This document shows, one piece after another, positions 34,858 through 42,254 of a DNA stretch of 52,231 bases; position 1 is the first letter of the stretch, and every line of letters begins with the position of its first letter. Where the stretch lies: NCBI GenBank assembly GCA_030705825.1, contig JAUZPR010000008.1, forward strand, positions 1 through 52,231. The letters run 5' to 3'. The translations under genes were made by a program, and so were the position numbers. The DNA comes from Bacillota bacterium (GTDB lineage Bacteria > Bacillota > Clostridia > Acetivibrionales > JANLFN01). The notes under the pieces were generated by a model. It was not told the origin of the DNA. It saw only the letters and a list, made by a program, of their open reading frames with translations, and made no database searches.

Positions 34858-35826
34858 CTAAAACTTTATATTTACTATCTTCTTAATGGCAAATATACCA
34901 ATCAGCTCCATTACTGCAGCCGTTACAAGTATTATATTACCAAGAGTAGTTTTAAACAGCATTCCTATCTGCTCGGGATTTATCATATAAAGAACTACGC
35001 ATAAAATAGGGGGTATCAGTGAGATTACCATTCCTGACATTCTGCCCTGCGCCGTAATTGTTCTGATTTCACCTTTTATCTTTATCCTCTCCCTGATAGT
35101 AAAAGATATGTTATCCAGAATCTCTGAAAGATTGCCTCCGGCTTGTCTTTGTATAAGAACTGCGGTTATTACCAGGTCAAGATCCTCACTGGCAACCCTG
35201 GAAGTAAGGTTTTCAAGTGCTTTTTCAGTACTCTGACCCAGATTGATTTCCTTCTGCAGATAAAGGAATTCCTCCGATATTGGCCCAGTCATCTCTCTGC
35301 TGACTGTTTCTACAGCCTGAAAAAAGCTATAGCCTGCTTTTAGTGAGTTTGAAATCATTACAATGGCATCATTCAGTTGCTCGTTTAAAAGTTTCAGCCT
35401 CTTTTTAATTTTAGATTTAATAATTAATGAAGGTATCAACCATCCTACAGTTGCTCCCAGGGGAAATAGTAATAAATTTTTGGCAGCGGCTGTAAGAATA
35501 ATACCAAATAGCAGCGCAACGCCGATACAGACAGCAATATACTCCTCCGGCTTCAGAAGGACATGTGCTCTTAAAAGCTTTAGCTGAATAGACTTTTTAT
35601 ATCCGTCAAGGAATCTGGCATTTCCTATGCCTTTGGTCAATATACTCAGGCCTGCTTTATAGTCCTTGTGCAATTTCTTTTTATCTGAACCTTTTGAATT
35701 TCCGGTTTCCGAATACTTTTCAAGACGCTCAATAGGCTTTTGCCTTCCCTTGAAGGAAAGTTTCAGTATGGTATAAAAAAAGCCTGTTAAAGCTAAAACA
35801 AGAAGCAGCAGGATTAACTTTTCCAT
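34858..35826 (-). CDS. tadB: Tad pilus inner-membrane protein TadB-like (T2SF domain)
   Basis: This 322-aa protein is the second GspF-type platform subunit. It has an N-terminal membrane helix (residues 3-22), a basic stretch, two central helices (about 95-130), and a T2SF domain with LNDAIVMISNSLKAGYSFFQAV and AVLIQRQAGGNLSEIL. A C-terminal helix pair ends it. ATG 35826 follows GAGGGTGAATAT. It lies between cpaF and tadC, the standard tadA-tadB-tadC order. Confidence 0.9.
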   Translation of the reverse strand: MEKLILLLLVLALTGFFYTILKLSFKGRQKPIERLEKYSETGNSKGSDKKKLHKDYKAGLSILTKGIGNARFLDGYKKSIQLKLLRAHVLLKPEEYIAVCIGVALLFGIILTAAAKNLLLFPLGATVGWLIPSLIIKSKIKKRLKLLNEQLNDAIVMISNSLKAGYSFFQAVETVSREMTGPISEEFLYLQKEINLGQSTEKALENLTSRVASEDLDLVITAVLIQRQAGGNLSEILDNISFTIRERIKIKGEIRTITAQGRMSGMVISLIPPILCVVLYMINPEQIGMLFKTTLGNIILVTAAVMELIGIFAIKKIVNIKF

Positions 35827-35843
35827 ATATTCACCCTCTTTCC

Positions 35844-37211
35844 TTATCCAATAAACAAATCCGAAGGAATTGTGACACCGGCTTTTTCAAATTTTTCAAT
35901 GAATTTGGGTTTTATGCCTGTCGGTACTATGTCGCCGAGTATTCTGCCATGCTCATCCTTTCCGCTCTGTTTGAAAACAAAAATATCCTGGAGCGTAATT
36001 ATTTCTCCCTCCATACCCAAAACTTCGGTTATGTGGGTTATCCTCCTGCTTCCGTCCTTAAGCCTGGACTGCTGGATTATCAAGTCTATAGCCGATGAAA
36101 TCTGCTCTCTTATTGCTTTAATAGGAAGCTCCATACCTGCCATAAGCACCATGGTCTCCAATCTTGAAATCATATCCCTCGGACTATTTGCATGGCCGGT
36201 TGTCAACGAGCCGTCATGTCCTGTATTCATTGCCTGAAGCATATCCAGTGCTTCTCCGCTTCTGACCTCACCTACAATAATTCTGTCGGGCCTCATTCTA
36301 AGAGAGTTTCTGACAAGATCCCTTATAGTTATAGCACCCTTGCCTTCTATATTCGGGGGTCTTGTTTCAAGCCGCACTACATGTTCCTGTCCCATCTGGA
36401 TCTCTGCAGCATCTTCAATGGTAACTATTCTTTCATCATCCGGAATAAATGAGGAAATAACATTCAAGGTAGTGGTTTTTCCGCTGCCGGTTCCTCCCGA
36501 AACAACTATGTTGAGTCTTGCTTCAACACAAGCCTTTATTAACATTGCAACCGCGGGAGTCAGAGTTCCGAAATTAATAAGATCCTTGATGGTAAAGGGT
36601 TTCTCTGAAAATTTTCTTATGGTAATAGACGGCCCCGTTAGAGACAGTGGAGGTATTATGACATTAACACGTGAACCGTTTTTGAGCCTGGCGTCAACCA
36701 TGGGAGAGCTCTCGTCTATTCTCCTGCCCAAGGGAGAAACTATTTTTTCAATGACATGCATCACGTGCTGCTCATCCCTGAAGGTAATGTCAGTCAGTTC
36801 AAGCTTGCCTTTTCTTTCAACATATATCTGATCAGGACCATTCACCATTATTTCCGATACTGTCGAGTCATGTATCAGGGAGTTAATAGGCCCAAGCCCG
36901 ACAGTTTCGTCTATGATCTCATTTATTAGCTTTTGTCTTTCATTTTTTGTTATAATAAGGCTCTCATTATCCAGAAAATTTTCTATTACAGCTATGATCT
37001 CCTTTTCAAGAGTATCTTCGGTATTGTCCTGTTGGCCTCCTTTTAGGGAATCCAAATCTATTTCTTCTATAATTTTATTATAAATTTTTTCTTTAATTTC
37101 ACGGAATGGGTCTTCTTTGGAAGCTGCCGCATTTTTCTTTACTTTCTGCTGACCTGCAGCTTCTCCTGTTTCAATTGCTTTCTCCTTCTGCAGCCGTTCA
37201 AGCAGTGACAT
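35844..37211 (-). CDS. cpaF: Tad pilus assembly ATPase CpaF/TadA
   Basis: CpaF/TadA is the hexameric secretion ATPase that powers Flp pilus extension and, in some systems, retraction. The 455-aa product has an N-terminal linker and helical domain. The core follows with Walker A VVSGGTGSGKTTTLN, the Asp box DDERIVTIEDAAEIQM, Walker B-like LRMRPDRIIVGEVRSGEALD, and His box NTGHDGSLTTGHANSP. ATG 37211 has GGAGGTGGAGGT in front. It lies 33 bp after cpaE and 17 bp before tadB. Confidence 0.94.
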   Translation of the reverse strand: MSLLERLQKEKAIETGEAAGQQKVKKNAAASKEDPFREIKEKIYNKIIEEIDLDSLKGGQQDNTEDTLEKEIIAVIENFLDNESLIITKNERQKLINEIIDETVGLGPINSLIHDSTVSEIMVNGPDQIYVERKGKLELTDITFRDEQHVMHVIEKIVSPLGRRIDESSPMVDARLKNGSRVNVIIPPLSLTGPSITIRKFSEKPFTIKDLINFGTLTPAVAMLIKACVEARLNIVVSGGTGSGKTTTLNVISSFIPDDERIVTIEDAAEIQMGQEHVVRLETRPPNIEGKGAITIRDLVRNSLRMRPDRIIVGEVRSGEALDMLQAMNTGHDGSLTTGHANSPRDMISRLETMVLMAGMELPIKAIREQISSAIDLIIQQSRLKDGSRRITHITEVLGMEGEIITLQDIFVFKQSGKDEHGRILGDIVPTGIKPKFIEKFEKAGVTIPSDLFIG

Positions 37212-37244
37212 ACCTCCACCTCCAATTTCGATTACTTCATTTTT

Positions 37245-38450
37245 TTAAAGCCTTAACCCAAATTTCCGTTTTACTTCCTTTCTCTCCTCAATACTCTGCG
37301 AATCCTCATTGGCTATTTTGTTTGCCATGTCTATTATAGCTTTTGCCACCTTTGTTTCAGTTCTTGTCATAACAAACGGGAAGCCCTTGTTAGCCGAAGT
37401 AACCACTGTTTGGCTATCTTCGGGAATATAAGCCCATATTTTACGTTTCAATGTGTTTTCAAAATCCTTATACTTTATTCCGAATTGTTCCGATGCTTTA
37501 TTAAGAATTATATTGATCTTTTCAGGAGGGTAGTGCAGCGAATCCATAACGTCCATTCCCGATTTAACGTTTTTAATGGTTGGAAGGTCCTGGGTTGAAA
37601 CAAACAGTATGGTATCAGCCATGTCCAGAGACATAAGAACTGTTTCATGAAAGCTTGCCGAAGTATCTACTATGATATAATGGTACTTTTCCTTAAGAAG
37701 CTTGATAATTTTATCTACATGGCTCGATGTGATATATTCCGCATACTCCGGCTTTAAAGGAGCTGGAAGTATCCTGACTCCGGAAAAATGGTTTATAAGG
37801 TAATCCTCCATGAGCTCAGAATCCAGTTGAGCGGCTTCTTTTATCACATCATTTATTGTATTCTTTACAGCAACATTAAGCATGATTGCAATATCTCCAA
37901 ATTGCAGGTCCAGGTCAACCAAAGCTACCTTTTTTTTCGTAAGTCTTGCCAGACTAACTGCAAGATTGGATGCAATGGTAGTTTTCCCTACTCCTCCTTT
38001 GGTACTGAATACTGTAATCACTTTGGACCTGACTAATTCTTCAGCGCCTGACACTACCAGATGTTCCTTTCTTTTACGTTGCATTTCATGCGCACTGATA
38101 ATTGTATTAATAAGTACCTCAGATGAAAACGGTTTGGATATGAAATCCCGTGCACCGGCCGACATGGCTTTTTTCAGGTATTCCTGTTCACCCTGGACAG
38201 ACATTATAATAACTGTAACTTCCGGCCTGCTCAGGGTTATTTCTTCTGTAGCCTTTATCCCATCCATTACAGGCATATTTATATCCATAAGAATTATATC
38301 TGGATGAATTTCATTGGCTATTCTTACTGCATCAACACCGTTGACTCCTTCTCCCGCTAATTTTATTCTATTATCAAACGCCAGCAGGGCTTTTATGTTG
38401 TTCCTGGTTTCTTCTATATCGTCTATTACTGCAACCGATATCCTGTCCAC
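37245..38450 (-). CDS. cpaE: Tad pilus localisation protein CpaE/TadZ with receiver domain
   Basis: The 401-aa product has an N-terminal response-regulator receiver domain (about residues 1-120) and a ParA/MinD-like ATPase domain (about 130-390; FSTKGGVGKTTIASNLAVSL). The receiver keeps the acidic pair (VIDDIEE), the phospho-acceptor Asp in ILMDINMPVMDG, and the Lys in ISKPFSSE. It therefore looks competent for phosphorylation, whereas many TadZ receivers are degenerate. TadZ proteins place the pilus machine at a cell site. The start is GTG 38450 after GGGAGGG; the longer frame to 38546 would overlap cpaB and is not conserved. Confidence 0.88.
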   Translation of the reverse strand: MDRISVAVIDDIEETRNNIKALLAFDNRIKLAGEGVNGVDAVRIANEIHPDIILMDINMPVMDGIKATEEITLSRPEVTVIIMSVQGEQEYLKKAMSAGARDFISKPFSSEVLINTIISAHEMQRKRKEHLVVSGAEELVRSKVITVFSTKGGVGKTTIASNLAVSLARLTKKKVALVDLDLQFGDIAIMLNVAVKNTINDVIKEAAQLDSELMEDYLINHFSGVRILPAPLKPEYAEYITSSHVDKIIKLLKEKYHYIIVDTSASFHETVLMSLDMADTILFVSTQDLPTIKNVKSGMDVMDSLHYPPEKINIILNKASEQFGIKYKDFENTLKRKIWAYIPEDSQTVVTSANKGFPFVMTRTETKVAKAIIDMANKIANEDSQSIEERKEVKRKFGLRL

Positions 38451-38484
38451 CGAAATCCCTCCCAAAAAATCATAATATTTTAAC

Positions 38485-39252
38485 CTATTTGCCTGGCATT
38501 TGTCCGTTTGAGCTTGTAGCAGCACCTTTACCTGATACAAGATCATTCCTTATTATTTCCGGTGAGTCTACTTTATTGTCATCTCCCACCGATCTTAGAG
38601 CCAGCCTTACAACACCATATTCCGTAGCATAAGTCAGTTTTACCGAATCCTCCGGACTTACAGCCAGAGTAACTGTTTTAGGCGGCTCTTTAAGCTTTTC
38701 ATCGGTTATTAACTGATCCTGGCTCATTGCAAGCACCTGAACATTTTGTATTATTATTTTGGTAGTTCTCGGATAAGTAATCTTATTTCCGTTTGAATCT
38801 ACCTCTTCCTTGTCAAAGCTTGCCAATACATCGACAAAATCCCCGGGCCTTATCAGATCTGAGACAGCTATCTGCTCATTTATATTAAAACTCACAGCAC
38901 GTTTATCCTTGGGTACGTTATAGGCAAGTTCCGTTTTCCTGTCATCAATAAGTCTTCCGTGTAAAATTTGCTCACCAGCTATTATACTTTCCTTAAGGTT
39001 TTTTCCGATTATTTCATTCTTATCGAAAATTGCATCAGGATTTACATACTCCCGTGCAATTTTAGCCAGCTTAATATCGCTATCTTCTATTTTATGTTTA
39101 GCAGGCAGTGTGTTAACTGCAACATAAACATTGGTATACTGAACTGTTACCGGTTTTCCCTCTGAATTTTTTATGTAAACATATATCAGAAAAGCAGTAA
39201 TTAATGCCAATATCACAGCTGCAGCAACAATTTTTTTATTTGTTGATTCCAT
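38485..39252 (-). CDS. cpaB: Tad pilus assembly protein CpaB/RcpC (SAF domain)
   Basis: The 255-aa product has a membrane anchor (residues about 8-27) and a SAF domain (about 45-105; NTLPAKHKIEDSDIKLAKI, then GKNLKESIIAGEQILHGRL). An RcpC-type domain with IRPGDFVDVLASFDKEEV follows. In Gram-negatives it acts with the secretin; here, without an outer membrane, its role is likely in the envelope near the membrane, perhaps binding peptidoglycan or glycan. ATG 39252 has GGGGGTGACTGTA before it. It lies 39 bp after tadE. Confidence 0.88.
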   Translation of the reverse strand: MESTNKKIVAAAVILALITAFLIYVYIKNSEGKPVTVQYTNVYVAVNTLPAKHKIEDSDIKLAKIAREYVNPDAIFDKNEIIGKNLKESIIAGEQILHGRLIDDRKTELAYNVPKDKRAVSFNINEQIAVSDLIRPGDFVDVLASFDKEEVDSNGNKITYPRTTKIIIQNVQVLAMSQDQLITDEKLKEPPKTVTLAVSPEDSVKLTYATEYGVVRLALRSVGDDNKVDSPEIIRNDLVSGKGAATSSNGQMPGK

Positions 39253-39291
39253 TACAGTCACCCCCGAAGGTTTGAAAAACTTAAGGCTTGC

Positions 39292-39690
39292 TCATTCCAT
39301 CCTCATAACTGTTTTAGCTGTCAAATGTACGGGATTGGGAATAATAGCGCTTATTATTGGTGTTATAAGCTTATTGTCATATTCGACTGTTATAGTTACT
39401 TCGTCACCTTTTTTTCTGACCGATTGTCCCGGGTATATTGTAATTTTCATGTCCGCCCTGTCGAGATTCTGTGTCATACCTTGAACAATATCAGTCACCT
39501 GGGTGTCGGTTTTTCCTACAACTGCATTCCTGGCTCCTTCACGCGAAGCATTATCGATTGTCATATAATTTCCAAAGAGTAATCCAAAATCAATTATACC
39601 CATCACAAGAATTAAAAGAATTGGAAGAATAAGTGCCATTTCAACCAGCGACTGTCCCTTTTGAGATTTCCATGTATTTTTTATATGCAT
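39292..39690 (-). CDS. tadE: TadE-family pseudopilin
   Basis: The 132-aa product has the TadE signature near its start: a short basic leader, then KGQSLVEMALILPILLILVM as prepilin-like cleavage and transmembrane segment (Glu at position +5-like). The ASREGARNAVVG motif and a beta-rich C-terminal half follow. TadE is processed by a prepilin peptidase and helps form the pilus base; no peptidase gene is in this window. ATG 39690 is preceded by AAGGAGATGGC. A terminator lies between it and the flp pilin upstream. Confidence 0.9.
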   Translation of the reverse strand: MHIKNTWKSQKGQSLVEMALILPILLILVMGIIDFGLLFGNYMTIDNASREGARNAVVGKTDTQVTDIVQGMTQNLDRADMKITIYPGQSVRKKGDEVTITVEYDNKLITPIISAIIPNPVHLTAKTVMRME

Positions 39691-39770
39691 TTAAGCCATC
39701 TCCTTTTAAAACAGTCCGGCTGTTTTCTTTACAGGAATAATCTTCTTCAAGGAGTTATACTGTTTTAGTA

Positions 39771-39801
39771 AAAAGCCCTACCTGTTTTAGATAGGGCTTT
39801 T
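39771..39801 (-). terminator. Terminator/attenuator between flp and tadE
   Basis: A perfect 10-bp stem (AAAAGCCCTA at 39771-39780 with TAGGGCTTTT at 39792-39801, 11-nt loop) ends in five T's on the minus strand. It stands 46 bp after the pilin stop. It would let flp be made in excess over the assembly genes. Confidence 0.75.
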
Positions 39802-39846
39802 ATTTAATATTCCACTTTTAGCTTTAGTTTGTATTAAGGCTATACA

Positions 39847-40029
39847 TCAAGCTGCACCTGTTATTGAGTTGACTATGCTTGTAAACACTCCCGCAATGGT
39901 ATTTCCCAATGGGGTTAGAGCTGCTATTACTACAACTGCGATCAAAACAATTATCAAACCGTATTCTACCATTCCCTGTCCCTTACTGCTTGCTGAAAGT
40001 TTCTTAATCATCTTCAAATACTTCTTCAT
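39847..40029 (-). CDS. flp: Flp/Fap-type pilin
   Basis: This 60-aa protein is the major pilin of the Tad system. It has a short basic leader, the prepilin processing region KGQGMVEYGLIIVLIAVVVI (Glu-Tyr pair as in Flp pilins), and a short C-terminal part. ATG 40029 follows AGGAGAAATCATT; the frame to 40047 includes the ribosome site. It is the first gene of the pilus operon, followed by a terminator that probably sets its excess over the other subunits. Confidence 0.93.
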   Translation of the reverse strand: MKKYLKMIKKLSASSKGQGMVEYGLIIVLIAVVVIAALTPLGNTIAGVFTSIVNSITGAA

Positions 40030-40202
40030 AATGATTTCTCCTTTCAAAATTTTAATTTATTGTAATTATTTTTCTTTCGTCTGATATCTAAGAGCTGTTG
40101 GTTCGTTCATTTTCCTTTGCCCTGTTGACAGTTTTATTATAAAACGGTAAGGGAGCTTGTTCCATACGCCATAATAACCGTTTGACATAATACATTTATC
40201 CT

Positions 40203-40245
40203 AAAAATAAAAAGGGAAGCAAGCATATCAATATGCCTACTTCCC
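40203..40245 (-). terminator. Intrinsic terminator after the DegU-like regulator
   Basis: A long hairpin (GGGAAG...GGCATAT with ATATGC...CTTCCC, 40214-40245, small internal loop) is followed on the minus strand by TTTTTATTTTTA. It lies about 50 bp after the regulator stop. It isolates it from the flp operon; the latter must start within about 40030-40200, where only a -10-like TATAAT is seen. Confidence 0.88.
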
Positions 40246-40297
40246 GGGACTAGTTTACCATAAGTACTTAGTATGTATTATTTATACCATCATGAAC

Positions 40298-40945
40298 CTA
40301 TTCGGTCTTTATATTATGTTTAAATGCATATATTGCAGCCTGGGTCCTATCAGATACATTTAGTTTTTTAAATATGTTGGAAACATGATTCTTGACCGTC
40401 TTTTCACTTATGTAAAGCTTTTTTGCGATTTCCTTATTGATCATACCTTCTGCAATTAACTCAAGTACTTCAACTTCCCTTGCAGTAAGGTCATTGTCAT
40501 CCGATTTGTCTTTTTCATGAAGAGTTACTCTATTGAATTCTCTTACCAGCTCTTTTGTCATATTCGACTGTATGTAGGACTGTCCGCCGTATACACTCCT
40601 GATAGCTTCCACAAGCACTTCAGGTTCAGCATCCTTTAATACATAACCCTCAGCTCCCATTTGCAGCGTCTTGAATAAATATTCCCTATCCTGGTGAATG
40701 GTAAGCACGATAATTCTTGAAGGGCTGTTTTCTTCCTTCATTTCTTTTATTGCCTGAAGTCCGTTGGTACCTGGCATGTTTATGTCCATCAATACTATAT
40801 CAGGCTTATACTCTCTGGCCAGCTTTACAGCTTCAGCCCCGTTTGCCGCCTGAGCAACTACCGTAAAGTCCCTTTCAAGCTCAAGGATTTGTTTTAGTCC
40901 CTGACGTACCATGTTATGGTCATCTGCTATTAGAATCCTTATCAT
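40298..40945 (-). CDS. NarL/DegU-family response regulator
   Basis: The 215-aa product has a receiver domain (residues 1-120; ILIADDHNMVRQGLKQIL, phospho-acceptor in IVLMDINMPGTNG, Lys in YVLKDAEPE). A LuxR-type helix-turn-helix follows (LTAREVEVLELIAEGMINKE, then ISEKTVKNHVSNIFKKLNV). It closely resembles DegU. ATG 40945 lies inside the end of the kinase gene (26-bp overlap), so the two are translationally coupled. The longer frame to 41029 is a shadow in the kinase. Gene order next to the flp operon suggests, but does not show, that it controls the pilus genes. Confidence 0.9.
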   Translation of the reverse strand: MIRILIADDHNMVRQGLKQILELERDFTVVAQAANGAEAVKLAREYKPDIVLMDINMPGTNGLQAIKEMKEENSPSRIIVLTIHQDREYLFKTLQMGAEGYVLKDAEPEVLVEAIRSVYGGQSYIQSNMTKELVREFNRVTLHEKDKSDDNDLTAREVEVLELIAEGMINKEIAKKLYISEKTVKNHVSNIFKKLNVSDRTQAAIYAFKHNIKTE

Positions 40946-42134
40946 CTTCTTTTGTTTCCCCCTCTTCCAGTATAAAAGGAATAGTAATATTGAGACGGGT
41001 TCCATTCCCCGGTTTGGAACTAATATCAAAATTTCCTTCCAAAAGCTCTATCCTCTCACGCATGCTAACCAGACCAAAACCGCTGTTTATATCATCATCC
41101 TTGACCTTAACAGCTTCTATGTCAAAACCTTTTCCATCATCATATACGTATAATTTAAGTTCCTTTTGCATAAATTCCAGATTTACAATTGCATTTTGTG
41201 CCTCCGCATGCTTCCTTATATTGTTCAAAGCTTCCTGCATAATTCTGAATACTGTCAAAGCAACTACAGGCTTGACATCAATATACATTCCTCTTACCTT
41301 GAATGATACCTCGATCCCGGTCTCTTCCTGAAAATTGAGCACAAACCGTTCAAGCGTTGGTACCAGTCCTATATCATCCAGTGACATAGGCCTTAAGTCA
41401 TATATTATTTTTCTAACGTCCTGAAGGCTTTCCCTGACAATTCCCTTAAGATTTTTAAGCTCATTCCTGGCTTTATTCATATCTACGTCAAGCAGCCTTT
41501 CACAAATTTCCGCTTTCAAAACTACATTTGACATGGATTGCGCAGGACCATCGTGGATTTCACGTGCAACACGCTGGCGTTCTTCCTCCTGGGCTTTTAT
41601 AACCCTTAACCCAAGCAGCTGCTTCTGCTGTATATCTTCCAGCTGGGAACTCATCTCCATAAGGTCACCCGTCAAGTACCCAAGAGCAACTCCTACATTA
41701 ACTATAAGGTTATCGGCTTTCTGCATTGTCCTGTAGGCGTCTTTAATCCTAATTTCCAGGTCATTTCTCCGCTTTATGAAAAATTGTTCCTGCTCACGTT
41801 TTACTGCAAGCTCTATACGTATGTTATCGGCTTTCTCATAAGCTTGTTTAAGCTCTTCCTGCGAAAGTTTATCAAAATTTTTATTAGCTAATAAAAGTTT
41901 TCTCTTACTTTCCTTAAGTTCAGCCTCAAGAACCTCTGTTGTCTCAATTAATTCCTTTACATGAGCCTTTAACTGCTGAAGTTCTTCCTCCAAACGTTTA
42001 CATTCTTTTTTAGCACTCTCTGCAATGTCAAAAATCTCATTTTTACTGTTATTAATAGCTTCAACTGTTTTTTTGACAATCTTATCAAGTTTTCCCACAT
42101 TCAGCTTCTGGGTGCTCAAGATTTCCATCTCCAT
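40920..42134 (-). CDS. DegS-like cytoplasmic sensor histidine kinase
   Basis: The 404-aa product has no membrane segment. Residues about 15-180 are a long coiled coil of DegS type. The HisKA_3 phosphorylation site is in EEERQRVAREIHDGPAQSMS, and a HATPase_c domain follows (QEALNNIRKHAEAQ, YDDGKGFDIEAV, GFGLVSMRERIELLEG). It should phosphorylate the overlapping DegU-like regulator. The start is not certain: ATG 42134 lacks a good ribosome site, and a TTG a few codons in, nine bases after GGAG, is an alternative. No small upstream regulator gene (as degQ) is seen. Confidence 0.88.
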   Translation of the reverse strand: MEMEILSTQKLNVGKLDKIVKKTVEAINNSKNEIFDIAESAKKECKRLEEELQQLKAHVKELIETTEVLEAELKESKRKLLLANKNFDKLSQEELKQAYEKADNIRIELAVKREQEQFFIKRRNDLEIRIKDAYRTMQKADNLIVNVGVALGYLTGDLMEMSSQLEDIQQKQLLGLRVIKAQEEERQRVAREIHDGPAQSMSNVVLKAEICERLLDVDMNKARNELKNLKGIVRESLQDVRKIIYDLRPMSLDDIGLVPTLERFVLNFQEETGIEVSFKVRGMYIDVKPVVALTVFRIMQEALNNIRKHAEAQNAIVNLEFMQKELKLYVYDDGKGFDIEAVKVKDDDINSGFGLVSMRERIELLEGNFDISSKPGNGTRLNITIPFILEEGETKEDDKDSNSR

Positions 42135-42188
42135 AAGATTTAATGTTTACTAATTCGACACTTTACTGAAAAATCCTTTTATTCTTAC

Positions 42189-42219
42189 TAAAATAAAAAG
42201 CAGGCATTACTGCCCGCTT
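42189..42219 (-). terminator. Intrinsic terminator after adhE
   Basis: A 9-bp stem with one mismatch (AAGCGGGCA / TGCCTGCTT on the minus strand, loop GTAA, 42219-42198) is followed by TTTATTTTAG. It lies about 35 bp after the adhE stop. Confidence 0.88.
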
Positions 42220-42254
42220 CCAGTTTGGTATTATATCTTTTAGTTTTTTAGTCA

